Source: Mycobacterium sp.
GTDB taxonomy: Bacteria; Actinomycetota; Actinomycetes; Mycobacteriales; Mycobacteriaceae
NCBI GenBank assembly: GCA_016197405.1
Contig: JACPVR010000023.1
Span: 310,001-374,000 of the forward strand
Direction of reading: 5' to 3'
Length of the DNA: 64,000 nt
Under the pieces are notes generated by a model. It searched no databases. It was not told the origin of the DNA and worked only from the letters and a program-made list of their open reading frames with translations. Every line of letters begins with the position of its first letter. Position 1 is the first letter of the stretch. The translations under genes and the position numbers were made by a program. Below are positions 32,318 through 41,818 of this stretch, piece by piece.

Positions 32318-35128
32318 GTGGCAGGCAAGGCCCGCGTACACGAGTTGGCTAAGGAACTCGGTGTAAGCAGCAAAGAAGTGCTCTCCCGGCTCAGTGAGCA
32401 GGGAGAATTCGTGAAGTCGGCGTCCTCGACGGTGGAAGCACCCGTCGCGCGGCGCCTGCGCGAGTCCTATGGCGGCAACAAGCCCGCCGCAGCCAAGACC
32501 CCCGCCCCGGCGCCTGCGAAGGCACCCGCGGCGGCCAACGGCAGCGCGGCACCCGCCGCAACCGCACCCGCGGCGACCCCGGGACCCAAGCCCGGTGCTC
32601 CCGCGCCGAAGCCCCCGGCAGCCCCGGCTCCGACACCGGCCCCCGCGGCCCCGCAGGCACCCGCCGCAGCGGCACCGCCGGCGCCCGCCGCAGCAGCTCC
32701 TGCCGCACCCGCGGCCCCGAGTGCTCCGGCCGCCCCCACCCCGGGACCGTCGGCGCCCCGGCCCGGCCCCGCGCCGTCGGCCGGTGGACCCAAGCCGGGT
32801 GCACCACGCCCGCCGCGGGTCGGCAACAACCCGTTCTCCTCACAGGTGCCCGTCGAGCGGCCCGCCCCGCGGCCGCCGGCCGCAGGCGCTCCGCCGCGCC
32901 CGGGTGCCCCGCCGCGTCCCGGCGGCGGCCCGCGTCCCGGTGGCGCCACACCTGGCAACATGCCCCCGCGTCCGCCCGGCGCACGTCCCGGCGCGGCGAC
33001 CGGTCGTCCCGGTGGCCCGCGTCCCGGACCCGGCGGCCGTGGCCCCGGTGGCGGCGGTCGTCCCGGTGGTCCTCCCGGCGCAGGCGGCGGCGGTAACTAC
33101 CGCGGTGGCGGCGGCGGTGCCCCCGGCGCAGGCGGCGGTGCCGCAGCAGGTGGTTTCCGCGGACGCCCCGGTGGCGGTGGCGGCGGTGGCCGTCCCGGTC
33201 AGCGCGGCGGTGCGGCCGGTGCCTTCGGTCGGCCCGGCGGTGCGCCCAAGCGCGGCCGTAAGTCGAAGCGGCAGAAGCGCCAGGAATACGACTCGATGCA
33301 GGCCCCGGTCGTCGGTGGCGTGCGGTTGCCGCACGGCAACGGCGAGACCATCCGGTTGGCCCGCGGTGCTTCGCTGAGCGACTTCGCCTAGAAGATCGAC
33401 GCCAACCCGGCCGCGCTGGTGCAGGCGCTGTTCAACCTCGGCGAGATGGTGACCGCCACCCAGTCCGTGGGTGACGAGACCCTGGAGCTGCTCGGCGGCG
33501 AGATGAACTACGTCGTGCAGGTGGTGTCCCCGGAGGACGAGGACCGCGAACTGCTGCAGTCCTTCGATCTGACCTACGGCGAAGACGAGGGTGGTGAGGA
33601 GGATCTGGTGATCCGCCCGCCGGTCGTCACCGTGATGGGTCACGTCGACCACGGCAAGACCCGACTGCTGGACACCATCCGCAAGGCCAACGTCCGCGAG
33701 GGCGAAGCCGGCGGTATCACCCAGCACATCGGTGCCTACCAGGTGACCGTCGAGCACGACGGTGTCGAGCGCTTGATCACCTTCATCGACACCCCCGGTC
33801 ACGAGGCGTTCACCGCCATGCGTGCCCGTGGTGCCAAGGCCACCGATATCGCGATCCTGGTGGTTGCGGCCGACGACGGCGTCATGCCGCAGACGGTGGA
33901 GGCCATCAACCACGCGCAGGCGGCCGATGTGCCGATCGTGGTGGCGGTCAACAAGATCGACAAGGAAGGCGCCGACCCGCAGAAGATCCGGGCGCAGCTG
34001 ACCGAGTACGGCCTGGTCGCCGAGGACTTCGGTGGCGAGACCATGTTCGTCGACATCTCGGCCAAGAACGGCACCAACATCCAGGCGCTGGAGGAGGCGG
34101 TCCTGCTGACCGCCGACGCGGCACTGGACCTGCGGGCCAACCCCGATATGGAAGCTCAGGGTGTGGCGATCGAGGCCCACCTGGACCGCGGTCGCGGTCC
34201 GGTGGCCACGGTTCTCATCCAGCGCGGCACGCTGCGCGTCGGCGACTCCATCGTCGCCGGCGACGCCTACGGTCGCGTCCGGCGCATGGTCGACGAGCAC
34301 GGCGAAGATGTCGAAGAGGCAATGCCGTCGCGTCCGGTGCAGGTCATCGGTTTCACGTCGGTGCCCGGTGCCGGCGACAACCTGCTGGTTGTCGACGAGG
34401 ACCGGATCGCCCGGCAGATCGCCGACCGGCGCAGTGCGCGTAAGCGCAACGCGCTGGCCGCCCGTAGCCGCAAGCGCATCAGCCTCGACGATCTCGATGC
34501 AGCGTTGAAGGAGACTTCGCAGCTGAACCTGATCCTCAAGGGCGACAACTCCGGCACCGTCGAGGCGCTGGAGGAAGCCCTGCTGGGTATCGAGATCGGC
34601 GACGAGGTCGAACTGCGCGTCATCGACCGCGGTGTCGGTGGTGTCACCGAGACCAACGTCAACCTGGCATCGGCGTCCAACGCCATCATCATCGGCTTCA
34701 ACGTCCGTGCGGAGGGCAAGGCCACCGAGCTGGCCAACCGCGAAGGCGTCGACATCCGGTACTACTCGGTGATCTACCAGGCCATCGACGAGATCCAGGC
34801 TGCGCTCAAGGGCATGCTCAAGCCGGTCTACGAGGAGAAGGAGCTCGGCCGCGCCGAGATCCGGGCGATCTTCCGCTCCTCGAAGGTGGGCAATATCGCG
34901 GGCTGCCTGGTGCAGTCGGGCATCATGCGGCGCAACGCCAAGGCGCGGCTGCTGCGTGACAACGTGGTCATCGCCGAGACGGTCACCATCTCCTCGCTCA
35001 AGCGTGAGAAGGACGATGCCACCGAGGTGCGCGAGGGCTACGAGTGCGGTCTGACGCTGACGTACTCCGACATCAAAGAGGGCGATGTCATCGAGGCGTA
35101 CGAGCTGGTCGAGAAAGAGCGGGTGTGA
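32318..35128 (+). CDS. infB: Translation initiation factor IF2, reading frame interrupted by an in-frame amber codon
   Basis: 936 sense codons if read through. The order is: first IF2_N domain (1-50), a long Pro/Ala/Gly-rich linker (about 55-310), a basic stretch RGRKSKRQKRQEYD (about 309-322), a second IF2_N-like domain, then the GTPase with G1 GHVDHGKT near residue 441, G3 DTPGHEAF, G4 NKID, and the C-terminal fMet-tRNA-binding domains. Codon 358 (33389-33391) is TAG within SDFA-stop-KIDANPAAL, where relatives have Asp or Glu. Both sides are in the same frame and otherwise intact. As drawn, full-length IF2 needs readthrough, suppression or downstream restart (GTG 33419 or ATG 33446). Sequencing error is also possible. 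The start is GTG 32318 after GGAGATGAA. Confidence 0.9.
33389..33391 (+). other. infB: In-frame TAG stop inside infB
   Basis: The surrounding frame reads L-S-D-F-A-TAG-K-I-D-A-N. A single base change G to T from GAG (Glu) would create it. No indel is needed, because the frame before and after is the same. Confidence 0.9.
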
Positions 35129-35131
35129 CGC

Positions 35132-35632
35132 GTGGCTGATCCCGCCCGGGCGAGACGCCTCGCCAAGCGGATCGGAACGGTCGTCGCCTCGGCCATCGAG
35201 TTCGAGATCAAGGATCCCCCGTTGGCCTTCGTGACCGTCACGGACACGAAGGTCACGGGTGACCTGCACGATGCGACGGTGTTCTACACGGTCCGCGGTG
35301 TGACCCTCGACGACGAGCCGGACTATGCCGGTGCGGCCGCCGCCCTGGAACGCGCGAAAGGCACACTGCGCAGTCGTGTCGGTGCCGCGACCGGGGTGCG
35401 GTTCACCCCGACGCTGACGTTCACGCTGGACAAGGTGCCCGATACCGCCGCCCATATGGAGGAGCTGCTGGCGCGCGCCCGCGCGGCCGACGCCGATCTG
35501 GCGCGTATCCGGCAGGGTGCAGTACCGGCCGGCGACGCCGACCCGTACCGTGTCAGTGGGGTGGGGGAAGAAGACGGGGGATCCGAGACCAACATCGAGG
35601 ATGCCGGTGACCGCGATCGATCCGAAGGCTGA
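35132..35632 (+). CDS. rbfA: Ribosome-binding factor A
   Basis: 166 residues. The KH-like core has RLAKRIGTVVASAIEFEIKDP at the N-terminus and FVTVTDTKVTGDLHDATVFY, the RbfA signature; TPTLTFTLDKVPDTAAHMEELL follows. The tail is acidic and disordered. It assists 30S maturation and cold adaptation. GTG 35132 lies three bases past the infB stop. The end overlaps the next gene by 26 bp. Confidence 0.92.
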   Translation: MADPARARRLAKRIGTVVASAIEFEIKDPPLAFVTVTDTKVTGDLHDATVFYTVRGVTLDDEPDYAGAAAALERAKGTLRSRVGAATGVRFTPTLTFTLDKVPDTAAHMEELLARARAADADLARIRQGAVPAGDADPYRVSGVGEEDGGSETNIEDAGDRDRSEG

Positions 35633-36611
35633 TACGCCGACGCGTGTCGACGCGGCCGGTGCCGTCGAAGTACTGGTTGCCGCGCACACCGTGGTCATCG
35701 TCTGCCACGTCTTTCCCGATGCCGACACCATCGGGGCCGGCCTGGCGCTGGCCCAGGTGCTCGAACAGGACGGCAAGGACGTCTCGGTCAGTTTCGCCGC
35801 GCCGGCGACCCTGCCGGAATCCTTGCAGAGCCTGCCCGGCGGCCATCTGCTGCGTAACCCCGCCGAGGTGCCCGCGCACCCCGACGTCGTGGTCACCGTC
35901 GACATCCCCAGCATCAACCGGCTCGGTTCGCTGCGCGAACTGATCGGCCCCGACGGTCCCGGTCCGGACAACCAGGTGCTGGTGATCGACCATCACGCGT
36001 CCAACCATCTGTTCGGCTCGGCCAACTATGTCGATCCGTCGGCCGATTCGACGACGGTGCTGATCGCCGAGCTGCTCGACGTGTGGGGTAAACCCATCGA
36101 CAAGTTCGTCGCACACTGTCTCTATGCCGGGCTGACCACGGACACCGGGTCGTTCCGGTGGGCCAGCGCGCGTGCTCATCGGCTCGCGGCGCGCCTGGTC
36201 GAAATCGGTGTCGACAACGCCGGGATCAGCCGCACGCTGCTGGACACCCACCCGTTCTCCTGGCTGCCGATGCTGTCGCGGGTGCTGTCGTCGGCGCAAC
36301 TGATGCCCGAAGCGCTCGACGGCAGCGGTTTGGTCTACGCCGTGGTGCCCCACCACGAATGGGCTAATGCGCGTCCCGAAGAGGTCGAGAGCATCGTCGA
36401 TATCGTGCGCACCGCACACGAGGCCGAGGTGGCTGCGGTGTTCAAGGAGATCGAGCCGGAGCACTGGTCGGTCTCCATGCGGGCCAAGTCGATCGATCTG
36501 TCCGCCGTGGCAACGAGTTTCGGTGGGGGCGGGCATCCGCACGCCGCCGGTTACTCGGCCACCGGATCGGTGGCCGAGGTCGTCAGAGCGTTGCGCTCGG
36601 CACTCGGATAG
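35607..36611 (+). CDS. nrnA: DHH/DHHA1 phosphoesterase, nanoRNase / pAp phosphatase
   Basis: 334 residues. Catalytic metal motifs are CHVFPDADTIGAG (near residue 34), VTVDIPS, the DHH motif VIDHHASN (near residue 130) and GLTTDTGSF; the C-terminal DHHA1 domain ends in GGGGHPHAAGY. Homologues degrade short RNA oligomers, 3'-phosphoadenosine 5'-phosphate and cyclic dinucleotides (M. tuberculosis Rv2837c). GTG 35607 is chosen because GAGG lies 6 bases before it and its N-terminus matches the relative as recalled; ATG 35601 has no room for a ribosome binding site. The start lies inside rbfA. Confidence 0.9.
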   Translation: MTAIDPKADTPTRVDAAGAVEVLVAAHTVVIVCHVFPDADTIGAGLALAQVLEQDGKDVSVSFAAPATLPESLQSLPGGHLLRNPAEVPAHPDVVVTVDIPSINRLGSLRELIGPDGPGPDNQVLVIDHHASNHLFGSANYVDPSADSTTVLIAELLDVWGKPIDKFVAHCLYAGLTTDTGSFRWASARAHRLAARLVEIGVDNAGISRTLLDTHPFSWLPMLSRVLSSAQLMPEALDGSGLVYAVVPHHEWANARPEEVESIVDIVRTAHEAEVAAVFKEIEPEHWSVSMRAKSIDLSAVATSFGGGGHPHAAGYSATGSVAEVVRALRSALG

Positions 36612-36618
36612 CGGCGCC

Positions 36619-37947
36619 TTGGCTGAGCCCGGCGAACCCCCGGCACCCCCCACCAGCAGGACCGTCGCCGCATTGGCGCTGCCTGCCCTCGGTGTGCTGG
36701 CCGCCGAGCCGCTCTACCTGCTCTTCGACATCGCCGTCGTCGGCAGGCTCGGTGCGCTGGCACTGGCGGGTCTGGCCATCGGCGGTCTGATCCTGGCTTT
36801 CGTGTCCTCCCAGGGGACCTTCCTGTCCTACGGCACCACGGCGCGTTCGGCCCGGCATTTCGGTGCCGGTGACCGCCGCGCCGCGGTACACGAAGGGGTG
36901 CAGGCCACCTGGTGGGCGCTGGCGTTGGGCGCGTTGATCATCGTGATCGTCGAATTGTTCGCGCTGCCTTTGGTTTCGGCGATCGCCGGGTCCGCGGACA
37001 TCGCCGGTGCGACGCTGCCGTGGCTGCGGATCGCGATCCTGGGTGCCCCGGCCATCCTGATCTCGCTGGCCGGTAACGGCTGGATGCGCGGGGTGCAGGA
37101 CACCGTGCGGCCGCTGCGTTATGTCGTCACCGGTTTCGCGGTGTCGGCGCTACTGTGCCCGGCGCTGGTCTACGGGCTGGCCGGCCTGCCGCGCCTGGAG
37201 CTGGCCGGGTCGGCGGTGGCCAACCTGGCCGGGCAGTGGGTGGCGGCGCTGCTGTTCTGCCGGGCCCTGCTGGCCGAGAAGGTGCCGCTGCGGGCCGATT
37301 TCCCGGTACTGCGTGCGCAGCTGGTGATGGGCCGCGACCTGCTGTTGCGGTCACTGGCCTTTCAGGCCTGTTTCATCTCCGCGGCGGCGGTTGCCGCGCG
37401 TTTCGGTGCCGCCGCGGTGGCCGCGCATCAGGTGGTGCTGCAGTTGTGGGGTTTCCTTGCCCTGGTGCTCGATTCACTGGCGATCGCCGCGCAGTCGCTG
37501 GTCGGTGCGGCCCTGGGCGGCGGTCACACCGGTCACGCGAAATCGGTGGCGGTGCGGGTCACGGTGTTCTCCACGGCGGCCGCGGTGGTGCTGGCGGCGA
37601 TATTCGGTGCCGGTGCCGCGGTGTTTCCCACACTTTTCACCCACGACCGTGCGGTGCTGGATGCCATCGGTGTGCCGTGGTGGTTCATGGTCGCCCAGTT
37701 GCCGGTCGCCGGAATCGTTTTCGCGCTGGACGGGGTGCTGCTGGGAGCCGGTGACGCCGCGTTCATGCGCAACGCGACGGTGCTCAGCGCCCTGGCCGGT
37801 TTCCTGCCGTTGATCTGGTTGTCGCTGGTCTTCGGCTGGGGGCTGTGGGGGATATGGGCCGGGTTGTCGACCTTCATGGTGTTGCGGTTGTTCTTCGTCG
37901 GCGCACGCACGCTGTCGGGACGGTGGGCCGTCCCCGGCGCCGGGTAG
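36619..37947 (+). CDS. dinF: MATE-family efflux transporter (DinF)
   Basis: 442 residues with about twelve hydrophobic helices in two similar halves. AEPLYLLFDIAVVGRLGALALAG split over the first helices is the MATE entry, and GNGWMRGVQDT lies near residue 155. It exports cationic compounds by ion antiport. No ATG or GTG is available at a sensible position, so TTG 36619 is taken as the start, 7 nt after the nrnA stop; the resulting length matches M. tuberculosis DinF. Substrate is unknown. Despite the name there is no SOS box here. Confidence 0.85.
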   Translation: MAEPGEPPAPPTSRTVAALALPALGVLAAEPLYLLFDIAVVGRLGALALAGLAIGGLILAFVSSQGTFLSYGTTARSARHFGAGDRRAAVHEGVQATWWALALGALIIVIVELFALPLVSAIAGSADIAGATLPWLRIAILGAPAILISLAGNGWMRGVQDTVRPLRYVVTGFAVSALLCPALVYGLAGLPRLELAGSAVANLAGQWVAALLFCRALLAEKVPLRADFPVLRAQLVMGRDLLLRSLAFQACFISAAAVAARFGAAAVAAHQVVLQLWGFLALVLDSLAIAAQSLVGAALGGGHTGHAKSVAVRVTVFSTAAAVVLAAIFGAGAAVFPTLFTHDRAVLDAIGVPWWFMVAQLPVAGIVFALDGVLLGAGDAAFMRNATVLSALAGFLPLIWLSLVFGWGLWGIWAGLSTFMVLRLFFVGARTLSGRWAVPGAG

Positions 37948-37954
37948 AAACGCC

Positions 37955-37960
37955 TATCCT
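37955..37960 (+). promoter_or_regulatory. -10 hexamer TATCCT before the methyltransferase gene
   Basis: TATCCT ends 7 bp before ATG 37968, a leaderless layout that separates this gene from dinF. Confidence 0.45.
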
Positions 37961-37967
37961 GCGATTC

Positions 37968-38531
37968 ATGAACGAAGCGCACCAGCTGTGCGGTAGCGAC
38001 GAATGGCGGCAGATGATCCGCGACGTCATCCTGCCGTGGGCCGTCGGCGAAGTCGATCTCGGCCCGGATGTGCTGGAAGTCGGACCGGGATACGGCGCCA
38101 CCACCGATGTGCTGCACACCAGGACGCAACGCCTGACAGCGGTCGAGATCGATCGCGAGCTGGCCGCCGCGCTGCGCGAACGCTTCCGGGATGCCCCGAC
38201 CGTGCGGATCGTCGACGGTGATGCCACCGCGCTGCCGTATCCCGATGAAACATTCTCCGGCGCAGCATCTTTCACCATGCTGCACCACGTACCGACGGTA
38301 GCTCTGCAGGACCGGCTGTTCGGCGAGGTGGCGCGGGTGCTGCGCACCGGCGGAGCGCTGGTCGCCAGTGACAGCCTGGCCAGTGAGCCGCTGCAGCAGA
38401 TGCACGACGGGGACACCTACAACCCGGTCGATCCTGGGTCGCTGGAGGAACGGCTCACCGCCGCCGGGTTCACCGCTGTCGTGGTCAGAACCAACGAATT
38501 CGGTTGGGCGGCGGTGGCCCGCAAGGCGTGA
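37968..38531 (+). CDS. Class I SAM-dependent methyltransferase
   Basis: 187 residues. The SAM-binding motif VLEVGPGYGATTDVL is near residue 36, an acidic residue for the ribose is in VEIDREL, and DGDATALPYPDETF is the post-motif region; SFTMLHHV follows. The family is broad (UbiE/ubiquinone-type fold) and the substrate is unknown. The start ATG is supported by the adjacent -10 hexamer. It is convergent with the enoyl-CoA hydratase gene. Confidence 0.8.
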   Translation: MNEAHQLCGSDEWRQMIRDVILPWAVGEVDLGPDVLEVGPGYGATTDVLHTRTQRLTAVEIDRELAAALRERFRDAPTVRIVDGDATALPYPDETFSGAASFTMLHHVPTVALQDRLFGEVARVLRTGGALVASDSLASEPLQQMHDGDTYNPVDPGSLEERLTAAGFTAVVVRTNEFGWAAVARKA

Positions 38532-38541
38532 TGGTTCCCGG

Positions 38542-39309
38542 TCAGTGCACCTGGGCGCGCCCGCGTTCGATGACGCCGGCCCGGCTGGCGGCGATATCGT
38601 CGCCGGTGGTCTCGCGCATCCACATGCGGGCCGACTCGGCTTCGATCCACAGCCCGGCATTGGTCTGCGCGCCGTCGATGCGGTGATAGGACTCCAGCAG
38701 GGCGCGGACGGCCTTCTGGTTGTTGCCCACGATCGAGGCCGCGACCGCGCGGGCGGCATCGAGCAGCTGCTCGTGCGGCACCACCTCGGTGACCAGTCCG
38801 GCCCGCAGCGCATCGGCGGCCGACAGGTAGTCACCGGTCAGGCTCATCCGTCGGGCCATGCCGACGCCGACCTTCTGCGGTAGCCGGACCGAAAGCCCCC
38901 AGGTCGGCAACAGCCCCACCCGGGCGTGGGTGTCGGCGAAACTGGCCTTGTCCGAGGCGATCAGGATGTCGCAGTACAGCGCGATCTCCAGTCCGCCCGT
39001 GACGGCGGCGCAGTTGATCGCCCCGATCACCGGTTTGCCCATCGCCGGCCACTTCGGCGAGATATCGGGCAGTTCGGTGGTGTTGCCGAGCTCCTTGAGG
39101 TCCAGGCCCGCGCAGAACACCGGATCGGCTCCGGTGAGGATGACGACGTCGACATCGTCGGAGGCTTCGGCCTCGGCCAGCGCGGCGAACAACCGTGTGC
39201 GCAGCGCCGACGACAGGGCATTGCGGGATTTCGGCCGGTTCAGGGTCAGGATGCGGACCCGGTCCGCGGTGTCGACGAGCAGGACTTCGGCATCGGTGAC
39301 GGTAGTCAT
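38542..39309 (-). CDS. echA16: Enoyl-CoA hydratase/isomerase family protein
   Basis: 255 residues, crotonase fold. The oxyanion-hole segments are FCAGLDLKEL (near residue 67) and AAVTGGLEIALYCDILIAS; the Gly-Leu-Glu there retains one of the two catalytic acids of hydratases, while the second position is less clear. Lipid beta-oxidation is the likely context. The strong resemblance to M. tuberculosis EchA16 around FADTHARVGLLPTWGLS supports the name. ATG 39309 is chosen over GTG 39318 because the -10 hexamer TACCGT on the minus strand (39317-39322) ends 7 bp before it. Confidence 0.83.
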   Translation of the reverse strand: MTTVTDAEVLLVDTADRVRILTLNRPKSRNALSSALRTRLFAALAEAEASDDVDVVILTGADPVFCAGLDLKELGNTTELPDISPKWPAMGKPVIGAINCAAVTGGLEIALYCDILIASDKASFADTHARVGLLPTWGLSVRLPQKVGVGMARRMSLTGDYLSAADALRAGLVTEVVPHEQLLDAARAVAASIVGNNQKAVRALLESYHRIDGAQTNAGLWIEAESARMWMRETTGDDIAASRAGVIERGRAQVH

Positions 39310-39343
39310 GACGGTCACGGTAGCGACCCGTCGCGCACGCGCC

Positions 39344-39349
39344 TACATT
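39344..39349 (+). promoter_or_regulatory. -10 hexamer TACATT before the DUF2277 gene
   Basis: TACATT ends 7 bp before ATG 39357, another leaderless layout. It lies about 20 bp from the divergent echA16 promoter. Confidence 0.45.
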
Positions 39350-39356
39350 GGCGCCC

Positions 39357-39605
39357 ATGTGCCGGAACATCACCGAACTGCGCGGCCTGGAGCCACCCGC
39401 CACCCACACCGAAGTCGAGGCGGCCGCACGTCAGTACGTCCGCAAGGTCAGCGGTATCACCCGGCCCAGCGAGGCCAACGTCGACGCCTTCGAGGCGGCC
39501 GTCGCCGAGGTCACCGCCACCACCGAACGACTGCTGGCCGGCCTGCCGGCGCGCAGGCAGCCGCCCAGGACCGTGCCGCCGCTGCGCCGGCTGGCCTCGT
39601 CGTGA
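39357..39605 (+). CDS. DUF2277 small conserved protein
   Basis: 82 residues. The start MCRNITELRGLEPPAT and the QYVRKVSGITRPS segment are characteristic of DUF2277. It is small, basic and probably a two-to-three-helix protein of unknown function. It overlaps the next gene by 4 bp (GTGA). Confidence 0.82.
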   Translation: MCRNITELRGLEPPATHTEVEAAARQYVRKVSGITRPSEANVDAFEAAVAEVTATTERLLAGLPARRQPPRTVPPLRRLASS

Positions 39606-40147
39606 CGACGGCGCTCAAGGAGTGGAGTGCGGCGGTGCACGCACTGCTGGACGGCCGCCAGACCGTGCTGCTGCGCAAGGGCGGTATCGGCGAGAAGCGT
39701 TTCGCACTCGATGCTGCCGAGTTCCTGTTGTTCCCGACGGTGGCGCACAGTCACGCCGAACGGGTGCGACCCGAACACGCCGACCTGCTGGGCATCGCCG
39801 CCGCCGACAGCACCGAGGAGCAGCTGGTCATCCGGGCCTCGGCACGCGTCGTCGCCGCCGTCGAGGTGAACCGGCCCGAGGCCATCGACGATATCGAGGA
39901 CCTGCACATCTGGACGGCGGACTCGGTACGCGCCGACCGCATCGACTTCCGGCCGCGGCACCGGTTGACGGTGCTGGTGGTGCAGGCCGCCCCGCTGCGC
40001 GAACCGGCCGTACTGGCCCGCGAACCCGAATACGCCGGGTGTCGCAGCTGGGTCGAATTACCCACCAGCACAGAAGATCTCGACCCGGTGCATGACGAGC
40101 AGACCTTGCAGGACATCGCCGAACGGGTGCGGGCCAGCGTCGGTTAA
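39602..40147 (+). CDS. DUF1802 family protein
   Basis: 181 residues. The start TTALKEWSAAVHALLDGRQ and the following VLLRKGGI are typical of DUF1802. FLLFPTVAHSHAERV is a further conserved stretch. Function is unknown. Coupled to the DUF2277 gene upstream and convergent with the CocE-like gene (4-bp overlap of ends). Confidence 0.8.
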   Translation: MTTALKEWSAAVHALLDGRQTVLLRKGGIGEKRFALDAAEFLLFPTVAHSHAERVRPEHADLLGIAAADSTEEQLVIRASARVVAAVEVNRPEAIDDIEDLHIWTADSVRADRIDFRPRHRLTVLVVQAAPLREPAVLAREPEYAGCRSWVELPTSTEDLDPVHDEQTLQDIAERVRASVG

Positions 40148-41769
40148 CCGACGGGCAGCGCCACCCTCGACACCCCGCCGTGGTGGATCACATGCGTCGC
40201 GGGCACCCGGCGGTCACCGGTCAGCGCCGCCTCGCCGGTACCCAGGTTGGGCGCGTAGCGCGGATGCGATCCACCCGCGACGAGCACCCTGATCCGGGTC
40301 CCCGCGGCAAACCGGTGCGCGATCTCGTCGAGGTGCAGCCGGACCGGACCGGAACCGGGCTCGCGGACCAGCCGGCGGTATCCGTCGCTGACATTGCGCG
40401 AGCGGCCCTTTGCGTCGACCTCGCTGATCCGGACGAACAGATCGACATGGGGATTGTCGGACTGGTGGTCCAGTTCGACGACCGGGCCGCCGTACACCGT
40501 CAGGGCAGCGGTCAACGGCTCACCGGTGAAGGTGAGCACATCGCCGCGTTCGGCGAGCCGGTCGTCGCGTTTGTAGCCGCCGTCGGGCGAGAGCAGCCGG
40601 CCGCCGACCGTCGGCGTCGGGTCATCCGGATCGAAGGTGAACGACGATCGGGTGGCATCGGCCGGGGCAGCCGGTGTCAACCGGCCGGGCTGTAGGTAGA
40701 GCACGTGGTCGGTGGTGGCCGGTGGCCATTCCGGCAGGTCCCGCCAGCCCGGGGCACCGGCGCCGGTGACGAATATCCGTACCGGGCTGCGCGGCGGTGT
40801 GGGCCGGCCCGCCAGATGTGCGCCGAGCCAGTCCAGCGATTCGCGCAGCACATTCGGCACTGCCTTGGCCATCATCGAGGTGTGCGTCCACGGCCCGATG
40901 GTGACGGCCACGTCGGCGCCGCGCTCGTGTAGCCGTCGGTACTGCTGCAACGTCTGGTCCAGGAACAGGTCCTGCCAGCCGCCGATGAGCAGCACCGGGA
41001 ATTCGGCGTTGTCCAGACCGCCGTAGAACTTGTAGCGATCCCAGAACGGGTCGTCGGTATCGGGATGCTCGACCCAGCGTTCCCACCACGGCGCACCCGC
41101 GCCGAGCAGATCGCGGCCGGCGGCACCGAGCGGCACCTGCGCCGCGGTGCGGCCGACGACGTCACGGTCGCGATGCTGGCGCAGCGCGGTCAGCAGCCGG
41201 TTCGGGTCCTCCTGGTGGGCGACGGTGTTGCTCCAGCCCAGGAAATCGTTGACGGCGAAGGCGCCGGTGCCCCATGACGACGCCGCGAAATCGTGCACGC
41301 CGACCACTATCACGGCCGCGGCCATGTCGGCCGGCGGGTCCTCCATCAACGCGAATTGTGTCTGGCCCAGATAAGATTGTCCGAAGGTCGCGAAACTCCC
41401 TGTGTACCAAGGCTGTTCGCGCAGCCACGCGACGGTGTCGGCACCGTCGGCGGCCTCGTTGACCGGTGGGTCGAATTCGCCACCGGACCCGAATGTGCCG
41501 CGCACACTCTGCATGACCACGTGATACCCACGGCAGGCGTACACCCCGGCGGTCAATGTCGAGAACGGGAAGCCGCGCCCGTACGGGCCGCGGATCAGCA
41601 GGGTGCCTGCCGGCTTCTCGGTGTCCGGCAGGTAGTGATCGGCCAGCAGTTCGACACCGTCGCGCATCGGGACGCGCTGTCCGGGTCGCACCGAATAGCT
41701 GTTGGTCGGGGGCGGAACCTTCATCACCCGGCTCAGCGCCTGCCAGGCGCGGTAGGAGATCGCAGTCAC
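40144..41769 (-). CDS. CocE/NonD-family serine hydrolase
   Basis: 541 residues, X-Pro dipeptidyl-peptidase/cocaine-esterase class. RDGVELLADHYLP is the start of the alpha/beta hydrolase domain, the nucleophile elbow is FGQSYLGQTQF (near residue 125), and GPWTHTSM supplies the late His (near residue 278). The C-terminal jelly-roll-like domain begins near residue 330. No signal peptide is seen. The substrate, an ester or amide, is unknown; M. tuberculosis Rv2800 is the apparent counterpart. GTG 41769 is supported by TACCGT 7 bp upstream on the minus strand (41777-41782). Confidence 0.83.
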   Translation of the reverse strand: MTAISYRAWQALSRVMKVPPPTNSYSVRPGQRVPMRDGVELLADHYLPDTEKPAGTLLIRGPYGRGFPFSTLTAGVYACRGYHVVMQSVRGTFGSGGEFDPPVNEAADGADTVAWLREQPWYTGSFATFGQSYLGQTQFALMEDPPADMAAAVIVVGVHDFAASSWGTGAFAVNDFLGWSNTVAHQEDPNRLLTALRQHRDRDVVGRTAAQVPLGAAGRDLLGAGAPWWERWVEHPDTDDPFWDRYKFYGGLDNAEFPVLLIGGWQDLFLDQTLQQYRRLHERGADVAVTIGPWTHTSMMAKAVPNVLRESLDWLGAHLAGRPTPPRSPVRIFVTGAGAPGWRDLPEWPPATTDHVLYLQPGRLTPAAPADATRSSFTFDPDDPTPTVGGRLLSPDGGYKRDDRLAERGDVLTFTGEPLTAALTVYGGPVVELDHQSDNPHVDLFVRISEVDAKGRSRNVSDGYRRLVREPGSGPVRLHLDEIAHRFAAGTRIRVLVAGGSHPRYAPNLGTGEAALTGDRRVPATHVIHHGGVSRVALPVG

Positions 41770-41818
41770 GTGGCCCACGGTACGGAATACGCCGAGGCGC
41801 CTGCGCGTCCTACACCTC

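Noticed and set aside
32500..33260. Repeat-like Pro/Ala and Gly/Arg tracts that could suggest a tandem repeat or CRISPR-like array
   Set aside because: These are the low-complexity linker of IF2, irregular in unit length, without spacers.
33389..33391. The infB stop as a frameshift
   Set aside because: The frame before and after the stop is the same, so no insertion or deletion is involved; it is a single-codon nonsense change.
32840..35971. A very long open frame (over 1000 codons) on the minus strand across infB and rbfA
   Set aside because: It mirrors the codon bias of the high-GC coding strand, has no recognisable domains and lies over well-conserved genes on the plus strand.
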